NCBI GenBank assembly: GCA_013397435.1
Contig: VZRG01002358.1
Location: 42,382 to 106,381 of the forward strand
Direction: 5' to 3'
Length of the DNA: 64,000 nucleotides
Source: Erythrocercus mccallii
Lineage: Eukaryota; Chordata; Aves; Passeriformes; Dicruridae
The notes under the pieces are model-generated. The model did no database searches. It saw nothing but the letters and a program-made list of their open reading frames with translations, and was not told where the DNA came from. Below, piece after piece: positions 51,042-64,000 of this stretch. The translations under genes and the position numbers were made by a program. Every line of letters starts with the position of its first letter. Position 1 is the first letter of the stretch.

Positions 51042-51340
51042 CGTATCCGTAGGAATTAAGCAGCCAACAAATATAACTGTGCTCCTTTAACCTCCTTCCT
51101 TCAGCAGCTTTAGCACAACTGGAAGCTGCATATGCTGTTCAAGGGGGAAGTAGGTCTAAAAGTTACATGCTGTATCCACAGTAACTGAACAGAAAGAAGA
51201 AGAAAACCAGCAATAACTCATTTCTTCCTGTGAACAACATTCTGCTATTAAAGCAAGAGCGTCTCATTAAACCATAAATTCACCCAAGTCTCCACCTCTA
51301 ATGCAAATCGAAATAGGAAGTTGTAGAAAAAACGCAGCAA
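51042..51340 (-). promoter_or_regulatory. Possible 5' UTR and promoter region of the alternative first exon
   Basis: This stretch lies directly upstream of the start codon. It is not a CpG island and has no well-placed TATA box; a TATA-like string at about 51070 is too close to the ATG. Several GGAA-core ETS-type motifs occur (near 51147, 51228 and 51318), which would suit a blood-cell promoter. A short upstream ORF on the minus strand starts near 51132 and ends within 51090-51095. The transcription start cannot be placed by eye. Confidence 0.3.
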
Positions 51341-54300
51341 GTGAACATCTATCTTTGTCTCAACACCATGACATCCTTTCTCCTCACTGCCCTGCCTGAT
51401 TCAAAAGCCAAACCAGCTGCATTCTTACTTCATGTGCGTGTGTGTCTACAAGATAAAAAAAGTCATTCACAGACCAGCCATCTCCTACAGAGCCCCTTGG
51501 TAGCTGACTTGGACCACAGAGCATGCAGTGACAGGTTTGTGCTGCCAGGGCCATCGCTGCTTTTGGACCAAGGTAGCAGTTCCCCTTTCAAAGTGGCGTG
51601 AAACATCAGTAAGAGGAAGAACTCTGCAAAATCCTAAATTTGCAGACAGTTACAAAAAGGGGAAAACAGAGAAATTCATAAACTAATGTTCAAAACACAT
51701 TTTTGGCTTGTAAAAAACAGGTTTTATAAGCACTTGTAACCTGCTAGCTAAGAATATTCTTCCTTCAGAGCCTGCTCCCTCCCACCTGAGGAAAAGTAAA
51801 GCTGCCAGACTGAGCCTGCTCCCCAGATGCCCCACAGACAGGACATGCCAGCAGCTCCCCTTGCCCGCTGCCCCCGACAGGGGCAATCCTAGCAGCACCC
51901 TGACAAGTTAGAACCCCTCACCCAGTGCCTCAGAACTGCAGTGCCTGCAGGAGCAGTGACAGTCAAACTGTTCTTAATTAAGGTAGGAGACTCACCCTGT
52001 GCTCAGCTGCCTGAAGGCTGGCAGGGCACAAAGGTCTTTTAAAACTGAACAAACCCCCTCAGTGCCCACACATGTGCAAGCACACACACAGACCCCTTTT
52101 CTTCTTTGTTCCAGCTGAGGATTCATCCTGCTGCAGCAGCAATGCTGCACTCTCCTATGCACACAGCCCTTATGAAGCATGCATTAGGTTTTTATTTTTA
52201 TTCAATATCTGTGTGCGTAGCTAGGACAAAGGGATCGTTTTTCTGCTTTCGCATTCTGTATTTTTTGCCAGCTGGACAATAAGCATCGTTCTCAAAACTT
52301 GTTTGAATTAATTAATTACTCTGTTTGAGATCTGCAACTTTATCCTGTCATTTTTTTTTCTTTCCAACAAATAATTCTGAGTTCTACAAACTCTAGGAAC
52401 TTTTTCACACATTTCTCAAGATTAGTAACATTTGATCCAAAGTAACAAAACCTCTGCAGGAGTTCCAAGGATTGCTCCATATGCTAGGTTTCCATTCCAG
52501 GACAGCAGAGACATTGAGCCCAGCATGTCTGACCTGAACACCGCAAAACCACATCCTCTGATCAGTTGCTTTCCTCTTCCAAAGTTAAAACATGGTGCTA
52601 CTCTTGAATTAACCCCTCATCTCATCATTACCTTTGTCATTCCGCTTTGTCTTTGAGAAGATCACCTCCTTTAAACTGAGTGCTACCAGCCTGCTAAAAC
52701 AGATTTCTCTGTACTCCTACTTAGTGATGAAAGGCATCTCTCTGGCACTAGGAAACAAAAAAGACAACAGAAACCCTTTGCCAAGGTATGCAGACATTTC
52801 AAGTAGCTACCAGCATAGAAGCACAGCATTAACTAAGCTGGAATCACCCTTGTTTTCTCTCAAACTACCACACTATCTCTACTGGAGTCCCTGGTGCCTC
52901 TCATGTAACACAGAGAACGTGTGGTCCAGAACCAGAGGTCCTTGCCAGAAGTTAAATTTAATGCTGGAATCATCAGTTCTGCTGGCTTAACTTTGGGCAG
53001 GTATCAGTTCCTCTCAGAGGCTCCTTCACTTACCCACTCCTTAACACAACTGTCACACAGAAGAAGCAGAGTTCCATCCTTCCTTCCCCTGGGAAGGCTC
53101 TCCTCAGCTTCCTGCCTCCCCCAGCACAGAGGAGCCTTTCCAGGGTGCCCTTTCCACTGAGATAAGGGTCACTAGCACTTCCTGAAACTTTAATGAACTT
53201 GTATTACTCCAAAGTAATGCAAAAGATGAACTTAGGTTCAAGTTTCCAGCTGGTCCTCATCCAGTTTACTCCACTGTCTTTTGTCCAAAAGATTTTCATT
53301 CCTAATATTATTATTAATCCTCATTTATTGCCTTATCTCTGACAGATAAGTTTTCGGGAACAATACTAAAATCACTATATTTTCTCAACACCAAGGCATT
53401 AAAAGGTTGAAGCACTGAAATAACAAATAAGCTACAGCATTCACTCAGAGATATGAGCCAAAATAATAGTAAACAACTGCAAATAAAGACTCCACTTTCT
53501 TAGATCTGTTTTGGATGCAAATCCCTCTTGTAATGGGGAATAACAAAACCATTCAAATGTCTAATAATGCTTTGTCCTGTAGCAAAGTACAAAGCAAACT
53601 TCATTAGCATCAGTGTGACTGTAAAAGATTTCCTAAATTTTCCTCGAGACTTCTCTATCTCTTCAGTTGAAGATGCCAGATAATTTTAGATGATGATAAA
53701 ATTGGTCATGTTATGTTAACATGACTACAGCTCCTGCGCTGCTTTTAAATTCAGAACTACAATGTATAAAGTGAGAAGTATTATACCTCAAGGAATTCCA
53801 AGAAAGGTATTTGGCCTCAGGAAAACCACAAGCCTTGGTTTATATTTGTGAACAGCTGTACCCAATGCATAGAGTCAAAATAAGGATGCTGATGCCCTTC
53901 AAAAAACAATCCGTTATGTAAAGTAGTCAATTAAGTGTTTGATTGCCTTCTGCTCTGCTTTGTGGGACATGTTCATCTGCTCCCAGCAGTTTTTAGAAAT
54001 GTATGAATATCCAGATGGGAAGAATAATGATATTTGATATCTGCTCCAGTTAAGGAAAAGCTATACATTCCCTTTGCTATAGAACCACTAGCATTTAATT
54101 TTCCAAGAGGGGTCAGAAGTTCTTTAGTAACTTTTAAATTCTCTTTTCCTCCATTTCTTCTAGCGTTTCTAATTTTGGTTTTAGATCTATTAATTGTCAT
54201 GCTTTGTTTACCTCAGTTTGAATTGTTATATACAGCAATATGTAAAAAAATACCATTGAACAAAATTAATTCACTTCTACAGTGCATCATGTGATCATTA

Positions 54301-55711
54301 GAAAATGCATTTCAACAGTGCTTTGCTAGGAGCCATAGAAAGATTCAAAAATTCAGTTCCTAAAGTCTGTATCTTCAACATAAAAGATACCCCAAAACAG
54401 GCTGAATATTTGAGTCACTGTGTAGCAAATAATCAACTGACCATATTGTCCTACAATAATACAACCTACCAGCTCCAACCAAGAAGGATCAAGGACTGAT
54501 ACTCTTGTTTGTCACACTGGCACTTTTTTCCACCCAGATTTAGAGAAGAAAAAGAAAAAATCTCATGCAAACATCAAATTCATAGCAAATTTCAGGGAAT
54601 GAATGCTTCCCTTCAGCTCAGGACTTCTGTCTGGGAGCAACGGTGACCTGAACAAACAGAGTGCAAGTCAAAAACACAATCTTGACTTATACCAGTGAAT
54701 ATACAAATAATTGCATAATCCTTACTCAGGCCTTTTGTTTAATAGTTTTGAGAAAGTTTCATTAACAAGTAAGAAAATTCCTTTTGCTAGAACAAGCTGC
54801 ACCAACTGCATATTATGCCTATGATAAAGTTAAATTCTGAAATGAAACACAAGCTTTTCATACAAGAAGAAAACTTGCTTCATTTATAAACTTGTTTCAT
54901 TTATAAACTAAGACCCCTGTGATGACAGTGGCACTGCCATTCAGAAAGTCTGCACAGCCTAGATGAGTACTGAGAGATCTTCTGACACATTTAATGTTTC
55001 ACAACTTGGCAGAGTGCAGATAACAACCTCCTCACCTCCCTTGAATGCCTTGTGGCATTTCTAGCACTTCAGAGTTCCTGGTAGAACCACTACAACACAG
55101 TTGTAGAAGAAAAACCAGAGGATGCCAGCCCTGCCTAACACCCAGCCCCTGGGGTAGAACCAGAAACAATCCTGCACTCTGTGACCTCAGTTACAGGTTG
55201 GCACTTAGGGAACAGGCAGCCATTAGCTCAGGTACTGGGGAGAAGAAGAAAAATCACGGTTCCTGGAGAGGGTCACATATAGCTCTTTAAATTTTCCTTT
55301 TTAAATTTTAATATTTTCACACAATTTTCTTCAAAATTTGGAGATGTAGGTGGTGTACTCATCTTCTGAGACCAATAATGAGGAGATCTACCCAGTTAAT
55401 ATCCCACAGCATATCCAGGCAGTGCAGATACACAAGCTGATGTCGCATTTCATGTCTCCAGTGTTAACCCCCCAGCAAGTCCCCCACCATGGTCTGTGAC
55501 ACCCTGAACAGGGCAGTGCTGCCAGAAGTCAGTTCTGTGTTTGGACAAAGCCAGCAGGATCAGATATTCCACACTGTCCTTTCTGTGTCAGAATGCTCTC
55601 TGAGACATTGATTGCACTGAGTGGCCACACACCGGATGTGTTTTTTTCAGATATGACTGTCAAAAATCTCCTGATGGGACTGTGAGACTGCACACCACAC
55701 GTTCATCTTAC

Positions 55712-55790
55712 CTGCATCGTCCAGGCATCGGGAGGAGCGGCTGCTCTGGAGTGGTTTGGGACTGCACCTAAAAACTGCACTTCCCAAAAG
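55712..55790 (-). other. Exon-like segment with strong donor, upstream of DOCK10 alternative exon 1
   Basis: On the minus strand a good donor (GATGCAG then GTAAGA) closes a CpG-containing 79-base stretch preceded by a possible acceptor (CCAACATGCAG). Two frames are open. The one ending in phase 0 (containing FWEVQFLGAVPNHS and ending PPDAWTMQ) could join exon 2 in frame, though it has no ATG of its own. The other starts with an ATG but ends in phase 1. It may be an unlisted 5' exon or a chance match. Confidence 0.25.
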
Positions 55791-56976
55791 CTGCATGTTG
55801 GACAGGTAAAGCAAATCTCTGCACTGGGGCCAGGGACAGATAGGTGTTTTTTACTAGCACCTAACAAAGACAACAGAAAGCACTAGTGACCTCCATCCCA
55901 ATCCCTTTGTCAGACTGAACATTCTCTCCTCCTCCCCCCATCAAAAAAACTTCCAAATCAAACCAAGAGTTCATATTTTGGAATTAAATGCTCACTATTG
56001 ATCCATAAACATTTGAACATGTCCTAAAAAAAAGGAAAAATATGAAACCAAAACAATGTAAACAGAGAGGTAAAACAAGTGAGTTAGAAAAATGACATCT
56101 AAAGCAACCTTTTGCAAAGCTCTTCTGGTATTGAATCAACTGAAATTGAATGACATTGTTTTTTTGAGAAATATGACTCCACCTCTGGTCTAACAGCTTA
56201 AGCTGATACATCAAGCCTTGCATACAAACACACCACAAAGCCTTTAGAGCAGCTGGTGCTTGCTTTTTGCCCACACATCCATACAGCTCGCTCTGACCAG
56301 GCAAAGGGCTGGGAATCCATCACAGTTAAAATGACATCAGCACACAAGGTGAGCTCCCCAAGGCAGGGGGACGGTGCCCCTGCATAAATATCCATGAAAA
56401 GCAGCCCTTCTACCTGTCAGAGCTCTGCTAACAGATCTTTCCAGACAGCACTCCCTGATGTCAGAGACTCCGCCTGTGTCAATCCATCTCTGTTCTTCCC
56501 AGGCAGATCAGTGTGCTGACGTCAGCGATTCCTCCCTCTGTGCCTTCACCTTCTCTTTGTGCCCCAGCTATCAGGGCACTCACACACAACACGTTTGGGA
56601 GAGGCTGCTGTGTCTCTGCCCTGCATGCAAGGCTGAAACAGCCCCTGCAGCTGAACAGGTGGTGACAGGAGCCATCCACAGGTTGTTTGTGCCAGAGGAT
56701 TCACCCGTGGCCAGAGGGGTCCCTGACAAGGCTGAGGAGAAGGCCTTGGGAGAGAACTGGGCAGCTTCCAGGCTGATTGCACATCACCTCAACGTGCCCA
56801 TTTAAACACAAGGGCTGGCTGGTAACATCCACACCCCAAAAGCCACTGACCACCCCCCTTTGCTGAGTTCACAGCTCCTGAAGAACATCCTGCTGTCCTC
56901 CTCTTTGGGAAGCAGGCTTGGCTGAGCCAGAGGCAGTCCCTCCCTGTCCCACAGCCTGAGAATGCTGCTCCCCCTA

Positions 56977-57042
56977 CATACACCATCCTGCACTCCCTGC
57001 ATACACCATCCTGCACTCCCTGCATACACCATCCTGCACTCC
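56977..57042. repeat. Minisatellite, 23-bp unit, nearly three copies
   Basis: The unit, starting CATACACCATCCTGCACTCC, is repeated with almost no divergence across about 66 bases (starts near 56977, 57000 and 57023). Near-identity suggests recent expansion and probable length polymorphism. Confidence 0.93.
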
Positions 57043-59089
57043 ATTGGCCATCACAATGTTTCTATCAGCTCACCCTGGAAGAACACTGATGGAACAGCAG
57101 CATCATTTCAGCAGCTTTCCAAGCTGGAAACCCACCTGCACCTGGCACAAACATAATACATTCCTTTGCCACAAGGCTGATTGAAAATGAAAATGGCTTT
57201 GGAGAACCTAATGATGGTCTCATTTACAGACAGCACCACCTCAGCTCTCATGTCTGCTGCCGTTCCTCTCCTCCCCCTCAGCCCGGTGGCAGAGCCCCGG
57301 GGGGAGCACAGGGAGCAGGGCACTGGTTCTGAGCCGTGGTGCTGCCAGCTGGTGCCCTGTGCCTGTGCCAGGCTCCCCAGGGCACTGCAGCTCCCCAGAG
57401 CACAGGCTGCTGCCCCAGCCTGCTCTGCACAGCCTGGGGACAAACAGGGCCGCACTTACTCTCTTTAAGCAAACAAAATGCTGCTTCTTACACCAGCAAT
57501 GGGGCTGGAAGAATAAACTTCCCATTAGCAATGTCGTCCTGCTGATGTGTACAAAAGCAAAATATGCAATTACTTTAATTTCTTCTTTAGCTTGATACAT
57601 TGGGAAATTTCAAGCAAACATTACCCCTTTTGTTTTCATCTGCTTGGACTGGAATCAGTCCTTGATAGCAACACACATAGTGATGAAGGGACAAGAAAGG
57701 TGATTAAATAACTTAATCATTTGAATTTACACTGTCTCCAGACATGAAAATGCAGCTGTGCCTTTGGCTCCTGTTGCTTGCTTTTCTGACTGTAATTTTA
57801 ATCCTTTTTATTCAGGTCTATACTATGCCGCAAAAATGATTTTTTCTTTTTCTTTACCAAGAAAAACCTCAGATCAGACATCTGGTTTATAAGAGAATCC
57901 ACACTTTCATCCAATTTTCCAGCTGGAATAACTGAAGCAAAAGGAGGCTGAGCAACCCACTCATTTACTCAAGGTCACAATCAATATCTACAATGCTATA
58001 ATATTGATATAAAATATCCTAGAATCTTGTTATTTTTTCCTTTTTTTTAAACACCAAAACAGTTTCTCTTCCATACTTGTGCAAGCTGACTCCACAATCA
58101 TTATTATGTTTGATATCATATATTTGTAACTTACATTCAATGTCACAAATTCCTGTATACCCTCTTCTAGTGCCTGTGGGTATCTTAAGCAATTGAGAAA
58201 GCAACTGCATGTAATAATTCATCATCTGGATCCTATAATTGAAAGCTAAATAATGGCACTTTGGAAGAGACAAAAAGCACACAAATTTCAACAGCAAATA
58301 AGCAAGATTATTTTCTCATTTTAGAAAAAAAAAGGTGTGAAGTATAAAACTCTGCAAGTCAGATTTACATTAATTAAATTTGATGTGTGTAAAAGAGAGA
58401 AAGACAATTTGCACCCCTTTGACATTGCCCTTCTCTTTCTGTTCTCTGAGAACACAGAAAATATAACAGCATCATCAAATTGTGTCAATGTCTGATACGG
58501 TATTTCTTACTTCGACACAACTTTCCGTAAACCCAGAGAATTGTTACACTTTTCCAGGCCTTTGTGTTTAATTTCTTAATTAAAAACTGCTCATCCTAAT
58601 TGAGACATAAAAAATATGCAATCGTCAGTATTACCAAAATAAGAAGGCAAAAACCACAAGGAAAATATGCAAGTGGCAGTGCTTAGAGTCCCTGAGCCCA
58701 TGTAAAGTCACTAAAACTACACGTAATCCAACCTTGACCAAAAAAAAGAGATCTAATGTAATCCATCAAATCCTACTCCTTCAGTTATCCCATGCCAAAT
58801 TTCAGTTTTTGTAAGCACAGTCATAACATGTGGGATTTAAACCACATTTCTGCACCTGTGTGTTCAGGTGCTCAGGTAGAAATACAGAACATGGTCACTG
58901 TAACAGTATTTCTCCTGAATACCCTTTCAATCTGCACTCATGCAGGTTCCCAGCCTGAGACAGCATCAGCGTATATGCTAATTATCAAAGACTTCTCTCA
59001 TAAATTTTTTTAGTCATTCTTCAAGCCTACACATTTTGTGGCAGGGAAATTCAGTTTTAATGTTAATTCTGTACATTTTTTCCCCAAAA

Positions 59090-59350
59090 CTTGTCCCCTG
59101 TAAGTTTAATTTGATGATCCCTAGTTCACCTTCTCTCACTCCTCTGAGAAAAAACTGCAATCAAAGTCTACACTCCTCTGATCATTCTTGATTTGTATGA
59201 CTTTCATCATATCCCCTGATAGTTGTTTTTCAGGCCAGTCCAGGCCCAGTCCTTATGTACAAATGTAGTCATGGACTAATTTTGCTGATCCTCCTTACCC
59301 TTCTCTGTAATTTTCCAATTCTAGTAAGTCCGTCTGAATTCTGTGAGGTA
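59090..59350 (+). mobile_element. Ancient CR1/L3-like LINE relic
   Basis: Scattered blocks in the order TTTGATGATCCCTAGTTCACC, CTTTCATCATATCCCCTGAT, CAGGCCAGTCCAGGCCCAGT and CTGTAATTTTCCAATTCTAG resemble the 3' part of ancient amniote CR1/L3-type elements. It is heavily decayed with no useful reading frame. The family name is tentative. Confidence 0.5.
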
Positions 59351-60533
59351 TTAAAGGCCTCCCAAGAAGCTGCTATAGAACTCTTCTATCCAAGGATAGA
59401 TCAAAAAGCAAAACTTATTTACGATTTCTCAGTGAACTGGAAAACGGGACCAAAACAATGTCATTCTTAACACAGTAAAGCTGCTCTAAGCTTTACTGTC
59501 CCAGCCCCTGCAAGGCAGAGAGCTGAATCATAGTGATTCCTCTTCCTTCACCCTTTCTGGATGATTTTCTCCAATGGGATGAATATAAGCCACAATTCCT
59601 CCCCTTGTGTTTCTCGCCACTCCCGTATCTTGCTCTTTATACCCAACACACAGACACAATTGTTTGCACCTTCACTCTTGCCTTGTATCAACCCTAAACT
59701 GGTCACTGACAACTGACTCTGGACCAAGAGGTCTTTTTTAATTTGGAAATTCTGGGGGATTTTTATTATGGAAATTCTGGAAAGTCCAAAAAAAAATCCC
59801 TGTTACTGGGAAATTGCTGGAACATCATGATTCTTGGTTCTATCAAGTGCCAATTGAGCTGAAACAAAAGACTTGGTCAGGAAATCAGAAACTAAAAGGT
59901 TAACTTCTGATTTCCTACAAATACACACTATAGCCAGGAATAAACAAGTGCCAGAAAAGGATGTGGATGGGAAATAAAGCAGAGTTTGCTGCAGTTCCTC
60001 CTCACTCAGCTCCTTGTTCTGCCTGAAAACACTGCAGTCCTGACTCAAGGAACAAAACATTTTTTGAAAATATTTCCAAGATACAGTTGTCTTTTGAATG
60101 CATTTTACAAAAAACAAAGTTTAGACACCAATTCAGATTCTTTCTGCATGCTCATGTAACTTAAAATTACCTCTGAGTTTGTTTAAAAAGGAAAAAATTG
60201 GCAAGCACTTAGCACGTACAAAAGCTTTTGGCAGCTTAAAAATACTGTGTAAAGAAACTTCTCAGTGGTAGCTGGTACAAACTTTTATGTAAACTCATCT
60301 CAAACATTTCATCTGGGCAGGTCTGTTTTAGTGCATTCTTCAAGAATTGGCTTTTTTATACAGTAAAATGTCTCAGAATTACATTTTATTAACTGATACT
60401 TGCAGTTTCATTTAGATTCAGAGAGGACAGGCTAAAACATATTGGTATAATTCCAGGCTTGGACTCACTTTTATCTTTTATATAAAAAGCAGAATTAAGG
60501 ATGTGCTAGTAAACATTTCTACTATTTCCAAAT

Positions 60534-60557
60534 AGTTTTCAGTTCAAACTGAAAACT
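60534..60557. repeat. Perfect inverted repeat, 11-bp arms, 2-base centre
   Basis: AGTTTTCAGTT and AACTGAAAACT flank CA, making a near-continuous 24-base palindrome. Its centre GTTCAAAC is shared with 35315-35334. Confidence 0.87.
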
Positions 60558-62908
60558 GTGTTTATGAGTCTTCTGAATACTTCCATACATTCTGCTAAAA
60601 CATTTTGCATTTACAGATGAGTTTAAGGAATGAGCATGCTGTCTGTCAGAGCTGCTTGGGTTTCTGAACAAAAGCAGGTGACAGATGCACAAACACTCCA
60701 GTCATGAGTCCTTCCCCAAGCGACGTCTTTGCTGCACTGTCAGCACAAACAAAATCAGGTGCTACAAGGGGCAAATGGCCAGTATGAAGAACCAGATGCA
60801 TCATGAACAACAAAACAGACTGAAATACTGGAAAGTGCAAAGCAACAGTGAATTTTTCCTGCTGGATGCACCAGATTCAAGGTTAGGATTGCCTTCCCTT
60901 TATCTTCAACACCTGTGATGCTCACATTCATCTGGAGGATGTCTTAGGGAGCACACATCCAACAAGGGACTTGGTTTCTTTCCTGACAGCCCAGTTAAAA
61001 GATAAAAGGAGAGCCAACTGCAAGGTTGAAAGGCCAAAGGAACTGGACGTTCCTGGCAACAAGCTGTTAGGTAACTGCTTAGATCACTGCACCTCCTTAA
61101 GCGCTGTGCCCTTGCTTAAAATCAAAGAGCTGACAGTGGTCAATAGCTGGAGGAATTGGAGCACTGCAAAATCCAACCAGAGTCACAGCTGGAATGAGCA
61201 AAGTCAGGCTCAAGCACCACCAGGCAGGTGGAGAGACCAAAGAGGCAGCTGGATGAATTCTTTGGGGAGCTCTAGGGAAATGAGAAAAGCCTCCTCAAGC
61301 TCATGGGAGAATGAGTTAAAGACAGGGAAAAGGCTAAGGCACTGAAAAGAAAGAAGTAGATAAGCTGTGTGAGCACTTTTTATTCTTTAACTTCAAGCCA
61401 TAACAGAAAAGGATCCAAAAATGAGAAAGAATAGGCCCAATTCCAAGAGCAGTTTCTCTCAAGAACTTCTCTATAATCTCATTAAGATCAGATCTCCTAT
61501 AGTGATGGCTGCAATGCATGTTTGCACATAATTTACTAATGGCAGAAACATCTCCGACGATGGGGGAGCATCTGGTTCTAGGAATCTACATTTCAGTAAT
61601 TAATCTCTTTACTGCTAAGGTTTATACTCTGCACAAGCTAATTTTAGCAAATAAGTCACAACCTGTGGAAAACATCAAGGTAATAACACCAAACCCTTAC
61701 TTGAAATGCCAAAGAAAGTCATGAGTGATTGGTGGCACGATGCTCAAGTCTCAGCATCCTCTTTTCAGAGCCAACCAGTGACTGATCCAGCAAGGCCACA
61801 CACATTTTCCACTCTAATTTCATGATTTCTTTTTTTGGGGAGAGAAACATGCAAGCAGCAAAGAATCAAACTTCTGATCTGGTTTACTGCTTTAAGTCAA
61901 AACCTTATCCTGCTGGATTTACACACATTTAACTGACAACCGAATCTGGCTGACTCGTCTTCATGCAAGTATCAATACTAATGAAAAGAAAATGAGCACA
62001 GCAGTTGACAGATGAGAAATGAAGAAAAACAAACACCAAAGGCATGAAGTATTCAATTCAATTGGCTCCATACACTGTACTCAGAGTGATCCCTGAGGCA
62101 GGAAAGTCCAACAAACATCACAATGGCTATTTTTCATCGAAAACCACACACAGAGAATCTATTATTTTTTAAGCTAACCACAAATTGGCAATAATTATTA
62201 ACAGACAGCAATTGTAAAATAAGATATTGCACACCGTTTCTTTCTGTTTAGACAGAAAATAACACTTTGTTCTGAAGAGGCACCACATTAACAGGATAAT
62301 AAAAGTACATTTTTATAGAATGTATTTACTTACAGAGTTTAAAATAAGAGAAATAATTGAGCCCCAAAACAATGAAGCAACCAGTTTCTGTCTGACTGGA
62401 AATGTGTGCACACACTGTACAGCTACCACACCTTGGCACAGGAGATCATGGTCCATGGCCTGAGCCAGCTTCAGCTGGACTAGACTTGGAATAGTGCCTT
62501 GAGATGATGTCAAGCCCTCGCCACCCAAAACATCCTGAAGCATTCATGTGACTTGCTTTTTTCACTATTGTGGTATTCCTCACTCCAATCACTAATTCAA
62601 GCTGGAAGTCTTAATTATTCAAGGAAGTGATTTGAAAGCTGAAAGCCCAGGAATGGTTCCCATATTTCCTCAACAGTCCATTTCCCTTTACCTTCCTTAG
62701 CTCCAAACACTCTGAAGATAACAAACCTGTTCCTATATTCCTGAACAACGTTACTGCATGGAACAAGAGTTCAATTCAGTACTTCAGTAGGTAATTTAAT
62801 TTTTGTTTTAGTCATAGAAGTAGAGCTGCCAGTACTAGCTGACAGCCTCAAATGGGCTGAACCGCTGTTTAGACCTAGAAATTAAATCCTGTGTTTTGCC
62901 TTTATAAA

Positions 62909-62930
62909 CCTTGACCTCCCTTGGTCAAGG
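62909..62930. repeat. Inverted repeat with nuclear-receptor-like half sites
   Basis: CCTTGACC and GGTCAAGG flank six bases. Each arm holds a GGTCA-type half site, arranged as an everted pair. A regulatory role is speculative. Confidence 0.6.
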
Positions 62931-64000
62931 GAACATCAAAACCATTTGCCTGTGTTTGTCCAGTTCCCCTTCCACTACAGGAGCTATTGCAAGCTGGAGC
63001 TGGTCTGTATTCACCCCACAATGACAGCAGTCATCTGATAGTCATGAAGCACTGCTCCCTTTCATCAAAACCCTGTCTGACTCAGGAAATGTAATCTAGA
63101 AGTCAGAATCTCTTGAGAGGTTTTGTGAAATCATGTGGGAATCCCCGAGATGCACAGAAAAAAACCAAGAACAAAGCTACCCACACTAAGTTTTGCTGCA
63201 CACAGTTGATCACACTTGATTTTATGCTGCAGGTGCACTTACAGTGTCTACTCACCCATTCAACTGTCTGCCACAGCTGATGGTGAAATGGTTGAGCAAC
63301 TGCTCTGAAGAGAAGTGACTCCTGTTACCACATGATCTTGCTTCGCTGCAGAGGTTACTGGAGAGGTTATAGAGCAACTGAGACTGCCCACATACACCAA
63401 AATCAAATAGTTCTGATGGATGGAAGAGTATGAAGCATGGAAATAAAGGTTCAGAGATATATCCCTGTCTCTCAAGGGCAATGAAACTTTGCACAATGCT
63501 TTTGTCTAAAATGTGCTAAACTGCATTCTGCTTTATTTAAACTAGGTTTAGAACAAGTGTATTAAGATGGGTGTTGTAAAGGAGAAATTTCATGGAAGCG
63601 AGAAATATCAGGAACAGTTCTGTTGCACTCCATTCATATTTCCAGTCCACTCAGGGGAGGGGAATGGAGTGTATTTATGCTGAAGTCAAAGCAGAAGATA
63701 GTTTTACACTTTGGGAAGGAGGAGATGGAAGAAGGGCAAGGGAGAAGAATTTAGTATCAGTGAGGAAGAGGCATACTCACTCTGAAGTAAAACCAAAGCT
63801 TTTGAAAAAAAAACAAGGTAAGAGGCAAAAAGCAGCATTAGAATATAATATATCAACAGAGCAATGGTGGTCAGCCCTCTAAAATCAAATTTCTCACCGA
63901 AGTTTAACAGCAGCGTGCCTATTTAATTTCAGATGAGAAGAAATGGCATTTCCCACTTGGCTTCTCTCTCATCACTTAACTCTTCTTCTCTTACACACTG

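Larger units (their letters stand above)
51341..64000 (-). other. Upstream flank or first intron of the longer DOCK10 transcript
   Basis: About 12.7 kb without a recognised coding exon. I searched the minus strand for the basic, Ala-rich first exon of mammalian DOCK10 (MAGERTRRFTR type) and found none, so it lies beyond 64000 or has diverged. Contents: the exon-like segment at 55712-55790, a GC-rich area at 56460-57470, a minisatellite, a CR1/L3-like relic and two palindromes. No second gene was recognised. Confidence 0.65.

Noticed and set aside
53973..54200. Lys-rich minus-strand frame considered as a retroelement coding relic
   Set aside because: No recognisable gag, pol or other motif; AT-rich composition explains the Lys and Asn content.
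57108..57600. Several overlapping frames near 57.2-57.5 kb, considered as the missing DOCK10 first exon
   Set aside because: None begins with or contains the basic N terminus expected of DOCK10, and none ends at a donor in phase 0.

Overview
The window is vertebrate nuclear DNA, most likely from a bird. It holds one recognisable protein gene, DOCK10 (zizimin-3, an atypical Rho-family guanine nucleotide exchange factor), on the minus strand. The call rests on fourteen consecutive coding exons plus one alternative first coding exon. Their joined translation follows vertebrate DOCK10 closely, and the splice phases agree at every junction. A bird is suggested by CR1-type LINE relics, the modest intron sizes for this gene, and a compact LTR that resembles songbird endogenous retrovirus LTRs. 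The species is not determined, and the songbird hint is weak.

Layout, in transcription order (high to low coordinates). From 51042 to 64000 is upstream or first-intron sequence. It holds a 23-bp minisatellite, an old CR1/L3-like relic and an unexplained exon-like stretch at 55712-55790. At 50940-51041 lies a short first coding exon of 34 codons that ends in phase 0. Exon 2 follows at 39685-39804, exon 3 at 32072-32161 and exon 4 at 23347-23429. Exons 5, 6 and 7 cluster at 18680-19610. Exons 8 to 15 run from 14539 down to 646, and the gene leaves the window in intron 15. The other first exon known in mammals, which encodes a basic and alanine-rich N terminus, is not seen here and presumably lies beyond 64000.

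The exons encode about 594 N-terminal residues: the DOCK-C/D N-terminal region (about residues 35-155), a glycine tract, a PH domain (about 177-286), an acidic linker, and a conserved segment leading toward the DHR-1 (C2-like) domain. The DHR-1 and the catalytic DHR-2 domains lie outside the window. The window therefore covers the membrane-targeting and regulatory part of the protein, not its exchange-factor core.

The rest (over 97 percent) is AT-rich intron with simple repeats, a few transposon relics, one apparently solo LTR in intron 3 and several perfect short palindromes. Most long open frames are chance frames. The two most interesting unexplained signals are a 149-bp exon-like segment at 23072-23220, which has the same entry and exit phase as exon 4 and could be an alternative to it, and the exon-like segment at 55712-55790. 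No tRNA, rRNA, CRISPR or intact transposase gene was seen.
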